From positions 1,116,001 to 1,180,000 of the forward strand of contig JAWPGT010000002.1 of the NCBI GenBank assembly GCA_034638255.1: DNA of 64,000 nt, read 5' to 3'. This stretch comes from Coprinus comatus. Its lineage: Eukaryota > Basidiomycota > Agaricomycetes > Agaricales > Agaricaceae. Both the position numbers and the translations under genes were made by a program. Below the pieces are notes generated by a model that was not told the DNA's origin, did no database searches, and saw only the letters and a list, made by a program, of their open reading frames with translations. The stretch's first letter is position 1. Every line of letters begins with the position of its first letter. Below, one piece after another: positions 1 through 11,962 of this stretch.

Positions 1-74
1 TTTCTAGTATTTGGGAATCTTCCAACAACCAGTGGGTGATCACACATTTTCTCAACTGAGAATTAGTATCTCAT

Positions 75-1514
75 AGTGCATGTAGCATCAATAAGTCCCC
101 CCACGACCGCGGCGGGCACAGGACTCTTCGGACTCCCTCCTAAACCGGCGACGGACGCAAACGCCACAACCGCTACTACATCGACAACAACACCCGCTGC
201 AAACACAACAACTGGTGCAACAACCGGAGGGAGTATTTTTGGTGGTGGTATTTTTGGAAAACCTGCTACTACTGCCACTTCATCGACAACCCCTGGTGCT
301 ACAACAAGCACGGCTGCACCAGCAGTCACTACTTCTTTATTCGGGCCCAAACCTGCCAGTAGCACCACATCAACGACAACACCCGCAACTGGAGGGTTGT
401 TCGGCAGTGCTACAAAGCCCGAGGAGAAGAAAGATGGAGCTTCAACAACTGCAACGGGTTGTGAGTTCTAGATTTCAAAATCACCACCGCAAATCACGTC
501 CTAAGTTTTAATCACAGCTACTTCCGCATTCAGTCTGTTCGGTGCCGCCAAAAAGGACACTCCAGCAGCTACTACAACTCCAGGTGCTACAAGTACAAGT
601 ATGCCTCGTAAATTTTATTCGTCTGCACTTTAATCAAATTATCTAGCAACCAACGGCGAAAAACAAGCACCAACTGGTATATATCTTGAGTTTTATTTGG
701 TGTATAAGGCGCTAAGAACATCATAGGTACATCAGTTGCTGTGCCACCCCCTTCTATGCTACGAGGAAAAACATTAGAAGAGATCGTGAACCGATGGTCA
801 TCAGACCTAGAAACACATGTTCGCGAGTTCAACCGTTTCGCTGCTGAGGTGGCAGTTTGGGATCGTGCTCTGATTGAAAATGGAAACAACGTATGCATTT
901 TTCCATCTAATTTTAAACTCTAGTCAGTTACTAAAGAGTTGTATCAGCTCACTGCGTTGTACAGTCATGTCGCTGCCGCCGAACGTCAGCAAAATGATAT
1001 TGATCAATCTCTTGACCACATAGAGCAACAGCAAAAGGACCTCGCGTCCACACTTGATGCGTATGAGAAGATTTCGCAGGACCTTCTCGGCGGCCAGGGA
1101 GGCAGCTTGCGTACGCTTGATACCGGACCTGCTGATACTGAACGGGATAAAAAGTAAGCTCTATTTTTTCAAGATTTTATTGCACTGATACTAAATGGTA
1201 TGGATAGTTATGTGCTTGCGACGGATATGCACACACAACTTGATGATCTCTCAGGCTCACTATCCCAGATGATTGATGCCGTCAACGCGATTTCTGTCTC
1301 CAGCAAAAATAATGGAGAGGCAACAGAGGACCCAATGGCACAGATCTCTCAGATCCTCAGCAGCCATCTACAAAGCTTACAATGGATTGACACTGCTGTC
1401 CGTGATGTAGAGTCCAAGGTTAGCGATGTAGGGAATAGAGTGAAAGATTCAGGGTATAATTTGGGTGGTAACACTAATCAAGGGAAGTCTAGAGGGTTTG
1501 GGCTGAACCGTTAA
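75..1514 (+). CDS. NSP1: Nucleoporin NSP1 (Nup62 family), 5' part outside window
   Basis: Central-channel nucleoporin of the nuclear pore complex. The first visible exon encodes a Thr/Ala-rich stretch with spaced FG-type motifs (GLFGLP, IFGGGIFG, SLFG, GLFG, and SLFGAAKK in the next exon), typical of the disordered transport barrier. Exons from about 740 onward encode the conserved Nsp1_C coiled coil: it begins near PPPSMLRGKTLEEIVNRW, continues through VTKELYQLTALYSHV and DIDQSLDHIEQQQKDL, and ends GFGLNR then stop. This coiled coil assembles with Nup57/Nup49 and Nup82 partners in yeast. Several small introns interrupt it (around 472-520, 600-645, 677-725, 892-928 and 1156-1205). The start codon and earlier FG exons lie left of the window, and the exact left exon edge (75-95) is uncertain. 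The family call is firm. Confidence 0.9.
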
Positions 1515-1684
1515 TTGTTAGTTGTGCACCATTTGTAATCTCTAGTTTTCATTTCCATCACCTTATGTATATGAGCGCTTGAAACATTTGAAACTTAATA
1601 TGATGAAATTTCTATAATGTGCATGCGAGAGGTATAACTAAGTAGAGAAATGGAATGAACATAGTGCGTATGGATCCCAAAATT

Positions 1685-4600
1685 CTATAGAACACTGTAT
1701 CTGCCGGTCGCAGTTGGATTCCGCATCTCCGCTTGGATAGCAGCTGCGGAGGCTTCGATAAGTAATCGTTTGATTTCGCGGACGGCTTGCTCGACCTAAA
1801 CAAATTCATTGAGAACATATCAATGGAGAGTATAACAGAAGAACATACTCGGAATTCCTCGTTAGATTCAATGAGGAGATGCAGCTTGGGAGGACCTTCT
1901 AGAGGAGGTTCCTTTCCGGGTTCATAATAGATACCTGTACAAGGCAGTCATTAAGTGCGTATTCAAGTGGAAAGTGCATTTACTACTCACCCTTATTCGT
2001 GACTGAAGCACCAGTCATATCAATGAGCTAGAAGGTATTATTTAGTTTCTAAGTAAAGAAATGAACAGTGAAAAAGGGTTTACCTGTGTCATAGTTTCTT
2101 TATTAGTTACACGCCAACGGGCCTTTTGAGGATAATCATTAATGGGTATGATAGCATGGAAATCTGTAGAATCAGCATTGACATTGACATTATTGTTGAT
2201 TTTGCGACCAGACTCTTCGGCTTGTAATTGTGATTGTAATACCAACTTGGACGCTCTTAGCTGAGCGTTAAGCTTGGCCACCACGCTGAGAGCCTGTTTA
2301 TGAGCAGGGGTATCTTTACCAGCGCGAGCTGCGGCCTCTTCTGCTGCCCGCACCTGGCTTTGAATCCTCTCTTCTTCTTTCGCGTGAGCAAGGCGACGGG
2401 CGGCTGCAATGGCACCTGAAACACCAAGAAGACCTTTTGACGAGTCCGGCGCAGGCCCACGCTTGATTTCAACTTTAAAGTTGCCAATTGTCATATCATC
2501 GCCTGCGTTGGTGGTGCCGCCATTAGCCTTTGCAGTTGTGGCTGCGGTTTCTTCTGGTTTGTCTTCATCTGTTGGCTCGCCATATGCTTTCCTTTCTGCT
2601 TTCTCACGAGCATCCCGTTCTTTGTCCAGACGGTCCAGACCCTTACCTCCAAACCCTGAGCCTGCAGCTTGAGCTTTGCCAGATTTAACTTTTTCAAGGA
2701 AACCTTTCCATGATAATGAGTCAAGTGCTAGGATGAGATATATTAGCGCTTACCATTTGCCAATTCGTCTAATTCTGTGGGAATGGCTGCATTACTAGCT
2801 TTCAAGGCACGATGTATGTCCACAGAGTACCGATCTTGTTCTGGGGTAATGAAAGTAACACAAGTACCCTTGTTTCCAGCCCGTCCAGTTCGACCTGCAC
2901 GGTGAACATAATCCTCCATATGATTTGGTGCATCGAAGTTGATAACCAGCTTGAGTTGCTTGACATCAAGACCACGAGCAGCTACTGAAGTAGCAATTAC
3001 AATGGGAACAACGCCAGCTTTGAAATCGGCAATGGTCTGATCACGGTCGACTTGATCTTTGCCTCCATGGAGTGACATACATAGATAACCTTTTCGCATG
3101 AGATCTCGCAGCAGATTATCAGCTGCTTCTTGACGGTCCACAAAGATGAGTGTTCTGCACTCTGGATCTTCATTGTACATTTGACCAAGGATTTCAAGAA
3201 GCCTGTTGAATTTCGTTTCTTCGGGTCGTACTTCAACAATTTGCTCAATTTCGGAAGCCACAACTGATCGACCGCCAACAGTAATTTCCAGAGGTTTGCG
3301 CAGAATTTTCCTAGCAAGCGAATCCATTTGTTTAGGAAATGTTGCGGAAAAGAGGACGGTTTGCCTGTCAGGTCGAGTGTTATTGATAATTTTCATGACC
3401 TGAGGCTCAAAGCCCATATCGAACATACGGTCTGCTTCGTCAAGAACGATATAAGTCACCCGTTTGAGATTGGTAACACGACCTGAATTGGCCGTTAGCA
3501 AATCAATCATGCGACCAGGGGTGCAGACGATAATTTCAGCTCCCTTTTTTAATTCTGCAATTTGATCTTTGATGGGAGCCACCATATGCGCATACAGCCT
3601 GCAAAAACATGTTAGATGGGAATGAACAAAAGTGTTCAGACTACTCACGCGCAATCCGAGCACTTTCAAGAAAGGTTTACAGTCTTTATGGATCTGCACC
3701 GCTAATTCACGCGTTGGAGTCATAACAACAGCGACTGGGCCCTCCATTTGTTCCAAAGGACGCTGGTCCTTGATATGACGGAACATGGGAAGAAGGAAAG
3801 CAACTGTTTTCCCGGACCCAGTCTTGGCCACACCGATGACATCGCGGCCAGACATGATCGCAGGAATTGCCTGAGCCTGAATTGACGTTGGTGCGGTATA
3901 ATTCAGACGTTTAATGACGTCTAAGCTATAAAAAATCAAATAGGTCATGAGGAATTTTCTGAGTAACAAAGCTGTAACACACCAATTGGAAGGCATGCCA
4001 AAGTGACTCCATTTTGTGACTGGTCGAGGGCATTCAACACCACGAATTTTGATACCATCCAGTGCCAAACGTAGTAATTCGGCCTCGTCATCCGTCATAT
4101 TTGCAATGTCAGGTGGAGGTATGTAAAATTCCTTCCTAAATGGCTCATAATTGATACGGGAGTGATCAACTGTCGCAAGTTCTTTTTTCTTTGCCTTTTT
4201 GGCTGCCAAGGCAAGAATGTCCTCCGGGTTGAGTTCCGTTGCATCAATTTCATCGACTGTTGCTTCCACTTCTTCATCTGCAACATCATCCCCCATCTGT
4301 TCATCCAGGCGAACCCGAGATTGGGCTCCATTTACACCTATCATCTTTTTCATATCTTCCATATTAACTTTGGTGACCTCTTCCTTGACTTCACTCATAA
4401 ATGCATCGAGTGGGTCAACTTCATCCTCTTCCTCCTCCATGGCAGCCTTAGCTTTTGCTTTCAATGCCTGATCAATTCTATTGGCTTCCTCGTCGTCGTC
4501 ATCAACTTCCAAGTCACCAACTGCGGCTTCATCCTTCATACTCATATCGACTGCTGGCATATCTCCGAGGGTTTCCAGCTTTCGTTTCGTTTCGACAGCA

Positions 4601-5265
4601 TCGTCCAAAGAGGTTGCAAGACCTTTCGCTACAGAGAATTCCGGTTTTAATGGAAGACCTTTTAGACCGAGGCCATTCAAAGCAGTACGGTTGAGTTGAC
4701 CTAATTTGTTGGCGGCAGCCGTGGAAGCTGAAAGGCGTTAAATCAAGTGTTGTGAAGCCAATAATGCTAATGACTAGAAATGCGTGTACTTACTTGGAGC
4801 AACCCTTCCTGCCAAAGCCATTGCTTTTGCCTTTGCCTCGTCAAGGGCTTTCTTGGCCTCCCGTTCTTTCTTCCAAGCCTCGAGTTTTGCACGCTTTGCC
4901 CTTATTTTCTCATCTTCAGGAGGGGGGGTATCTAGTTTTTGTTGAGGGCGAGGTGGGGAGGGGGCGCGGTCGCGAGAACGAGATCTCCTTCTGTCGTCAC
5001 GAGTGTCCCTGTGTGAGTCTTTGCGCCTGTCATCTCTGTATCTGTCGTCTCGATAGCGGTCGCGTTCTCTGTCACGGTATCTGTCTCTGTCGCGTTCCCG
5101 TTCCCGGTCCCTCTCCCGGTCCCTCTCGTCGTCGTACCTCGATCTATTGCTGGCCCTTTGGGCATTGCGCCTGGTCGGCGAGGGAGACCGAGGTGAAGAA
5201 CGATGAGATTGTCTTACCCGTTTGTTAGAAGTGTCCGGAGAGTATGATCTGTCTCTTCTACCCAT
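1685..5265 (-). CDS. PRP5: Pre-mRNA splicing DEAD-box ATPase PRP5 (DDX46)
   Basis: RNA-dependent ATPase that remodels U2 snRNP and proofreads branch-site pairing when the pre-spliceosome forms. The N-terminus (4800-5265) is an RS/RD-rich region with many RDRERD-type repeats, followed by a charged helix. The exon at 2743-4735 has an acidic linker with DPLDAFM, the short motif conserved in Prp5/DDX46 upstream of the helicase core. Then come the core motifs: AKTGSGKT (Walker A), PTRELA, TPGR, DEAD inside [16 protein letters not shown], and [10 protein letters not shown]. The C-terminal domain follows ([17 protein letters not shown]) and ends in GRYSVL, as in the family. Introns lie near 4730-4797, 3930-3985, 3600-3650, 2725-2750, 2030-2085, 1935-1990 and 1798-1850. 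The start ATG heads the RS region. Identity is very secure, but small C-terminal exon borders are approximate. Confidence 0.95.
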
Positions 5266-5373
5266 TTGGAGTTTGAAGTAGTAGTGGTTTGGGGCAGAGA
5301 GTTGTTTGTTTGTGTTTGTGACGGCAGGGCCATTAATATTAATTAGTGATTAGAGTGGAGACCACTTGCACCA

Positions 5374-6522
5374 TGTCTTCAAACGTCTTGGATCCAGCTG
5401 CGCTTGTAACTAGTCTCCAGCCTCTCTTGCCACAGGCAGCAAAGGTGCTCAACAGTCCACATGACGCCCTTGCTGCCCTTGTGCACGCCGCAATGGCTGC
5501 TCTTTCTTTCCGCCTCATAGCCGTAGACGAGGATGCGTCATCCACCTATGAGAACAATGTTCTGCCTGTAGAATGGAATAAATCTGGCCCAGACCACTAC
5601 ACTTTCAAATACAGACATGAACAGAGCAGTCTTGAGTTTATCATTAAAGTAGCTAAGCTGGGAAGACGCACTGTAATCAATGCTATCGCTCTCGAGGTAC
5701 GCATACGGAGGTGCTGTGATAAAGTGGGTGCTGATTGTGCATCAAAAGACTGATAAAGTTGCAACATTGGACATTGCTACAGACGACTTTACTTCACCAT
5801 CCTTCTATCCCCATGACTTATCCAGTACCGATGCCCAGCCACTGATTCATGGTTTTATTTCATCCAACAGGGTTACGGATTTAATGTCCCAATTTAAGTT
5901 GAAAATAGTCCAGACAATCCTGCCAGGTCTTCGCAAGGATGGATATATAGAGGAAACCAACGATGCCACTGCTTCTGGTGCCCGTCCACCTAATCAAGCA
6001 GGTCCATCTGCCATCCCTCAGCCACGAGTACCACCTCAGGCTCCTCCACAGAATCCCTATCAACCTGCATCCATATTTCCAAACAACAACCCGCTGGAAA
6101 TTGGGAGACGAGATTTAGATCCCTTTGCATCTAATCCTTTCAATCCACCCAGTCTCTTTCCAGGGAACAACAGTGGAGATGGAATGTTTGTAGGCCCTGA
6201 CCATCCGATATTCGGTGGGGCGCCACATGCTGGTATAAATCCACAGGGTCCTTGGGGGGGTGATGGTTTCCTGCCTCCCATGGGCGCACCTCCAGGTGCA
6301 AGGTTTGATCCTATTGGTCCTGGTCCCTTCCCGAGGCGAGGTCGATTGCCTGGATTCCCAGGCCGTGGCAGAGGGGGTCCCTTTGCTCCATATGGTCCAG
6401 CGAGTGGTGAACCCGACAATGACGAATTTATGCCTCCCGGAGCTGTGAGTGTTGACTCATGTTTCACTGATCACGCAGTTTAATGACGATGTATGATGAA
6501 CCAGGGTGATATGTTCATGTAG
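5374..6522 (+). CDS. Proteasome regulator PI31 (PSMF1 family)
   Basis: Binds the 20S proteasome core and is implicated in proteasome transport or inhibition. Residues 1-160 form the FP/PI31 N-terminal domain: NVLDPAALVTSLQPLL, then VEWNKSGPDHYTFKYRH, and after one intron (about 5697-5720) DKVATLDIATDDFTS and FKLKIVQTILPGLRKDGY. The rest is Pro/Gly-rich with NPLEIGRRDLDPF, GPDHPIFGG and an Arg-Gly segment (FPGRGRGG). The last intron is read as 6445-6504 (GTGAGT to CCAG, 60 nt). This gives a terminal exon of only 18 nt encoding GDMFM then stop, so the protein ends PPGAGDMFM. That agrees with the PPG-D-M-aromatic tail of PI31 proteins that enters the core particle. Without this splice the protein would end at 6483 with an unrelated tail. 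Confidence 0.85.
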
Positions 6523-6704
6523 ACTACTGGTCTTTGTTCGCCTGTTTAGGTTATCCTTGTAATAACAGCAAAATACACCGGGATACTTGATGGTTTGACT
6601 TGGTTGATTGGGAATATATAAGTAGATACTACCAGATATAGATGTATCGCATTGGCCCCACGATATAATATTCCCCTGACCTGCTCTTCTTTTCCCAAAC
6701 CACC

Positions 6705-7694
6705 ATGTTCAACTCGCGAACTAACACCTCAGCTTACTCAAGGAGCTCACCATCTAGTCCAAAGTCTCCAACGTCTCCACGCAACCGGGATGTACCTCCA
6801 GGCTTCCGTCCCTCACAACGACCTAAACAACGGCCCATACCCGAAATGACCATCCGTGAACTTCAGGATCTACATAGACTAAATGCTACCATCCTAGCAT
6901 CTCCGTATGTTTTCTCAAAAAATTATATACAATACACACAGTGTTTTCTCATTATCTTGATGTGTTTCAGGGGAGCTTCTACATCCACTTATGTGCAAAG
7001 GGTCTTGGCTGAACAAGCCGCTGTCGAATCTCGGTTACTCGAGCTTGACGGAATGGAAGCCATTAATGTAGGGCTGAAGAATACCAAGATTCGTGGAGAG
7101 AATGATATGGTCATCGACTCGCCACCCGAACCACCCACCAGCAGAACACTCGAAGCCAAGAGAAAGGCTTTAGCACAATTCGTATGTAATTTTCTATCTC
7201 AAATCGTGTTTTAAAAAAGCTTACACTCCCTCGTAGGGTAGGAGTATCCCGTTAGGTGGGAATCAGAGTACGATGAGTATGCAAGAGGCCATGGAACTCG
7301 AACGTCAGGCATTCCTGCAAGATAAAGAACGAGAACAACGGATATTGGAGAAAAAGCGGAGACAAGGTCTACCTTTAACTGGAGAGCTTTTGACAAGACA
7401 AGAAAGAGAGGCTCGTATATGGGCATTCATGTACGTGGATATTATTGGAGAAACTCCCTATTATCCATTGAACATGTTTATAGGAACTACAAACCCTCAG
7501 AATCTGACTTGGAAGATGATTCTGATGAAGATTCTGAAGACGATGATCCTGCTGCGTGGTTTGAGGATGACCAAGACGACGGCCGCAAAGGACAAGATAT
7601 TATTGAGCCAGACTATGAAGATCTTTCCGATATAATACGGATAGACGAAAACAATATTCGATATAGCACGTTCTATGAACCTCGAGACGATTAG
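6705..7694 (+). CDS. Unrecognised acidic, coiled-coil-like protein
   Basis: I do not recognise a named family. Four exons are joined by introns at about 6905-6970, 7180-7236 and 7430-7490, all with GT-AG ends. The reading frame holds across all three, which supports a real gene. The N-terminus is Ser/Pro-rich (residues 1-45). It is followed by IRELQDLHRLNATILASP and a helical stretch with many Glu, Arg and Lys (QAAVESRLLELDGME; MELERQAFLQDKEREQRILEKKRRQ). Next come PLTGELLTRQEREARIW and a strongly acidic tail (SDLEDDSDEDSEDDDPAAWFEDDQDD) that ends FYEPRDD. The composition suggests a nuclear or chromatin/RNA-associated scaffold, but that is only a guess. It lies downstream of PI31 in the same direction and converges with the FYVE gene. 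Confidence 0.7.
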
Positions 7695-7699
7695 CACTG

Positions 7700-8063
7700 G
7701 TGTTTAACGATATTTTAGGCAGTGTACTTCTAGAATGCAACCCAACAGTAAATCTAACAATTAACGATACCATTGGTGTTGGTGGCTTGTTTGCCAGGCC
7801 ATCGGACATCAACGGGCATGCACGGGGCAACTTTTACCGCGTTGCAACCAAGAAGAGAGGCATGCTACCAAATGAATATGAATTAGCGAAATATTGGGAA
7901 CAACCAATTACTACTAACCACTATGGAAGCTGCAGAAGCAACTTAATCGAGCAACAGTAGATCCTAATTTGGATTTAGGTGAATGGGGGAATACGATGGA
8001 TATAATGGGCCAACCTTTGACAAATTCCTCGAGGCAGATGACACCTAAACAATGGCGTTATTA
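7700..8063 (+). pseudogene. Coding-like relic or unresolved small gene
   Basis: Between two convergent genes lies a stretch that looks translated but has no good gene model. One frame is open from 7700 to 7957 (TINDTIGVGGLFARPSDING, then GMLPNEYELAKYWEQ). Another frame shifted by one base is open from about 7920 to 8063 (KQLNRATVDPNLDLGEW, ending MTPKQWRY). The first frame has no ATG, only GTG at 7700. A textbook branch site TACTAAC and a CTGCAG acceptor sit at 7911-7935, so part may be intron, but no good donor of matching phase was found. It may be a decayed gene, an extra 3' part of the gene ending at 7694, or a frameshifted small gene. No family is recognised. Confidence 0.3.
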
Positions 8064-8069
8064 GTAACA

Positions 8070-11000
8070 TTACAACGAATTGACCCATTCATCCGGCTTA
8101 CACTCCACACCGAGCAAAGCACTTTCAGCAGGTAAATTGTAAACAAGATATCTAGACGTTGCAGGTCCCGTTGAATTTCCTTCCAAGCATTGCTTCACAT
8201 GTTGCTCTTGTAACACAGCATCGCCCACTTCATCCAAGTTCTGGTTACAAACTGGACAACTATAGAAAGAATGATTAGTTTCCTGGTTGCCGGTCAGGGA
8301 CGTAATACTCTTACTCGGCAAGATCACTCAATTCAGAGCTGGACTGCCTCCTCGTTACACCTCCGGGCACGGTCAAATGTTCTTGATCAACGACAATACG
8401 TTCAATGGCATTTCCTCCTAGGGTGGTAAGTCTTGGCGGAACAGCAGCAAATATTTCCTCATGACAAGTATGACAGACTCGTTGCGAGCTTGAAGATCCT
8501 GACGATTCTGTACCAATGGGATCCTGTACGATGTCAGAAGGATCGAGACGAGCCCTGAAAGAGGAACAACGATCGCAGAAAATCCTTCCACATTTCCTGC
8601 AGTGCTGAATTACACGAGTTTTTAGAACAACATTCCAACATACCAATGATGTATATGTACTCACATGCTGAAAAAAGAAACTAGTCAGCATCGGAATATT
8701 CTAAACGCTACCAACAACTTACACGACGGAGCAAAAAAGTAAAGCGTCTGCGGCAATCACGGCAGTGTGAAACCTGGCTATCTCGTTCCCACTGTGCATT
8801 TAATTGATGTGGGGTAGGTGGGGTCCAATGGGGAGTAACTGCTTTTTGAGGTGCCTCACGAGTGGGAACGCGGAAATCCGGCGCCTGAGAAAGATGAGAT
8901 GTTAGATCAGTAGGGGCACGCGATACTCCAGGTCTATCCGCAGAAGTAGAGGTTCTTGACGTAGGCCTAGTACTTTCAGGGGTTGCAGATGGATAGCGGA
9001 ACTCTTCATCCGAGCTGGCATCATCGTCTTCGTATAAGCTGATGGTATCTAACAGCAGGTCAACCAAAAATAACTAGAGGTCAATGAACTACAAATCCTG
9101 ACCTGGGCTAGCGAGCAACCACCCATTAGCACCTGCGTCCAATCTTCGACGCTCGAGTTCTCGACTATAGGCATTCAGTAACACTTCAGCTTGTGTTCTT
9201 CGGTCGACGTCATCATCGCCTATTGTTCTTGTCATTATAGAGCTACAAAATTGGCTGAAGAATTATGCCCACTAAGTATGCCTTGACGTAATTCGGATGT
9301 AGCCCTCTCCAGTTTTGCAATGGTACGCCGGGCTTCAACGTCAGTGGTCGGATGTTCTTCGTCTGCATCTCGTGGGGAATTACCGACGAGATAACGTGCT
9401 CGGCCAACATAATCTCTTGCAGAAGAGAAAAACGTGGAGGACAATGCCCCAAGTTCTTGTCCCTCTCCATCGTTCGAATCTTGTTGGGAATTTTCAACGT
9501 AAGGAATCAATGAACCATCTGAGTCCAAATGATACATGGCACCGTCTGATTCAAGGTAAGGTAATGGCGGAATATCCAAACGACGCCGCATGATGCGTAC
9601 CCAACGGCGACGACGGACCCAAGTGGGTGATGTCCGTCCCGGTACGGACGATGAAAGAGAGGCATTACGAGACGTAGATCCACCAAAACCAGCTGCAACC
9701 ACACCTGCATTTAGAACACGTTGAAGTTGTATGGGTTTTTCTCCGGTCCACTTATCATCGGGTTCGTCAAATGAATGAGCGTATTGCCACCCTTCCTCAG
9801 CATCTACTCCAGGAGGGGTAACATCAAGTGTCCAGTCACATCTAACAAACAAAATATGAGCACGAGTTGAAGTCAGAAAAAATGCATATTACTGACAACC
9901 AGAAATGGCTTCTCTCAGTGTTATCATGGGTAGGTCTATCAACATTAACTGGCCGTGGGATATCCCATGGTGCATCTCGCATGGGCAGCTGCACACCGCT
10001 TCGCCAGGCGGGAACAAGACGTGCTCCAGTTTCTTCATCCGGACGTGGAAGTTTCAGTTCAAATGGTGCACGACGACCTCTTGTGCCTAATCCCGAAGCG
10101 GAGAATTTGGGGCGGCCGCCAGAAGTTGCTACCGTCTTGAGGCGCATGTCGAGACGTTGATTTTCGTATACAACAATAGGAAGAGTGGTATGCACCAAGA
10201 GCGGATTGTAAGGTGTAGTCGTACTACGCCATCGGTCACTTTCGGCTTGCTGCAATACCTGCTATATGTGAGAACATGTTTATATAGGAGGAAGAGGTAA
10301 TTTACCTCGCAGATCCAGATCTCAAATACTGCAGCAGCAGCGTCATATGCAGATTCGCCCCATTTGTTCCGCACAAGGGGGTTAGCATTTTGTTTCGTTA
10401 GAAGGTAAAGAACTACAGGTAAATGACCTTTGGACGCTGCATTCACTGTTATATGATCAGCAAAGTTGTCCACCCACTCGTTTAACTCAACCTACTTAGA
10501 GGCGTCCATCCGTCCTTGCTTCGAATATCGACTCCAGGAACTCCATCTATGAGAGTAGCAGCTCCTCCTTCCTCACATAGATATTTGACTATGTCAAGGT
10601 AACCCTATCGCAGATGTGAGCTTTATGAAATTTCGTAATAGTACACACTAACTTTAGAGCAGGCATTATGTAGCGTGGTCCAACCATCGGCATCACGAGC
10701 GTGAACATCTGCTTGACGAGACACCAAATAACTAACGACACGCATATGTCCATTTAGCGACGCTTTATGTAGCGCTGTCTGGTTGGCATCAATAACCGAA
10801 AACGTGTAGGAAATGATATAAAAACATACCTCTCCCTCCCGGTCTTCAAGGTCAGGTATAGCACCACATTCTTCAATAACTGTATTGCAAAAAAGGTTGG
10901 AGCAAATAATAAGTGCGATAGAATGGCACTTACGCCATTGGACGATATCCAGGTATCCTCTGCTGGCAGCTGTATGGAGGGCTGTAAAGCCGGTCCGTGT

Positions 11001-11696
11001 GGACGCATCGTTAGCCAGACTGAACTGTTGTACAACACCACTATCTAGAGCATTCTTGAACAGCCGCTCCAAAAGAGGAAGATCGCCACTAGAAGCAGCA
11101 GCATAAAGACTTTCGAGCTGGGCAGGAGAAGGAAGTGTCTGACGTGGTTGCTGTTGTTGTTGTTGAGCCTCTGGTTCCTCTTTTGGAGGAGAGGATAAAG
11201 GCTCAGGAGTTGGAGAAGGTAAATCAGGTAGTTGAGCTATAGGAGGCTGTAATGGAAGAGGAATCTCTGGTGGGCTTTCAGGTGATGCACATTCAGTGCG
11301 CATTTCTTCCAGTAATGGTGATTCAACTGCAAGCGTGGATATCTTGGATACTTCGTCCGAGACCACAGCTACTTCTGTGACAGGTGAGGAAGTCGCGTTC
11401 TCGATAGGGTATACGAACTCTTCCTCTTCCTCTTCCTCTTCATCAATATGGTTACTATTGTTGTTTACGGTCGAATTTATAAGTGCTGTAGCGTTCGTTA
11501 ATTCTTCTTCACGTTGTGCAAGACATCTTCTTTCATTTTCCCAGTCCTCGTCTGAATCGACATTGTCTGGTGTTGCCACATAAGAGTCGGTAGTTCTGAG
11601 TACAGATGTTAGAATAGAATCTGGCAATGTTATAGGGACTGCTCACTCCTCAATTGTCGTAAGAGGAGCAGGATATTGCTCATGGGAGCTTGTCAT
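8070..11696 (-). CDS. Ankyrin-DysF-FYVE domain protein
   Basis: Multi-domain protein probably acting on PI3P-containing endosomal or vacuolar membranes. The short first exon starts at the ATG at 11696 (MTSSHEQYPAPLTTIEE) and splices into an acidic/Pro-rich N-terminus with a poly-E run and a poly-Q run (about 11140-11160). Ankyrin repeats follow (GFTALHTAASRGYLDIVQW; QTALHKASLNGHMRVVSYL; GWTTLHNACS; HLPVVLYLLTKQNANPLVRN). A dysferlin/Pex23-like region has CDWTLDVTPPGVDAEEGWQYA and WVRRRRWVRIMRR. The FYVE finger is split by introns: SHCRDCRRRFTFLLRR, then QHCRKCGRIFCDRCSSFRA, then VCHTCHEE. A further Cys pair lies near the C-terminus (SCPVCNQNLDE). The R-R-x-H-C-R core of FYVE is present with Gln in one place. 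At least eight short introns are implied, and their edges are approximate. The cargo or pathway cannot be told from sequence. Confidence 0.85.
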
Positions 11697-11962
11697 CGGG
11701 AGCAACAGCTGGCACTGAAAAGGCAAGTGGAATCTATGTATACGGACAGGTATGGAAGTCGTGGGACTTTTGTTCTTTACGCTATTTACGGCAACTAGGA
11801 AGGACGTTGTAAGTATAATAAGAGATTGTTTCTACTCGGTATGCTCGGACGCAATTAGGTGCAAAACAGGGCGTCGGCCGATGATTTAAGTATTAACATT
11901 GGAAAGGAAGTAAGAACGGAAGCGGGTTTATCAGGCATGTCATGCGATCGTCCAAATATAAC

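Noticed and set aside
4162..4650. 162-codon plus-strand frame inside PRP5
   Set aside because: Shadow of the acidic exon of PRP5 on the other strand; Phe/Cys/His-rich without domains.
6060..6467. 135-codon Gly/Pro-rich minus-strand frame
   Set aside because: Antisense shadow of the Pro/Gly-rich PI31 C-terminal region.
6445..6478. 34-nt intron alternative at the end of PI31
   Set aside because: Shorter than other introns here (about 45-70 nt), and the resulting tail does not match the family, unlike the 60-nt option.
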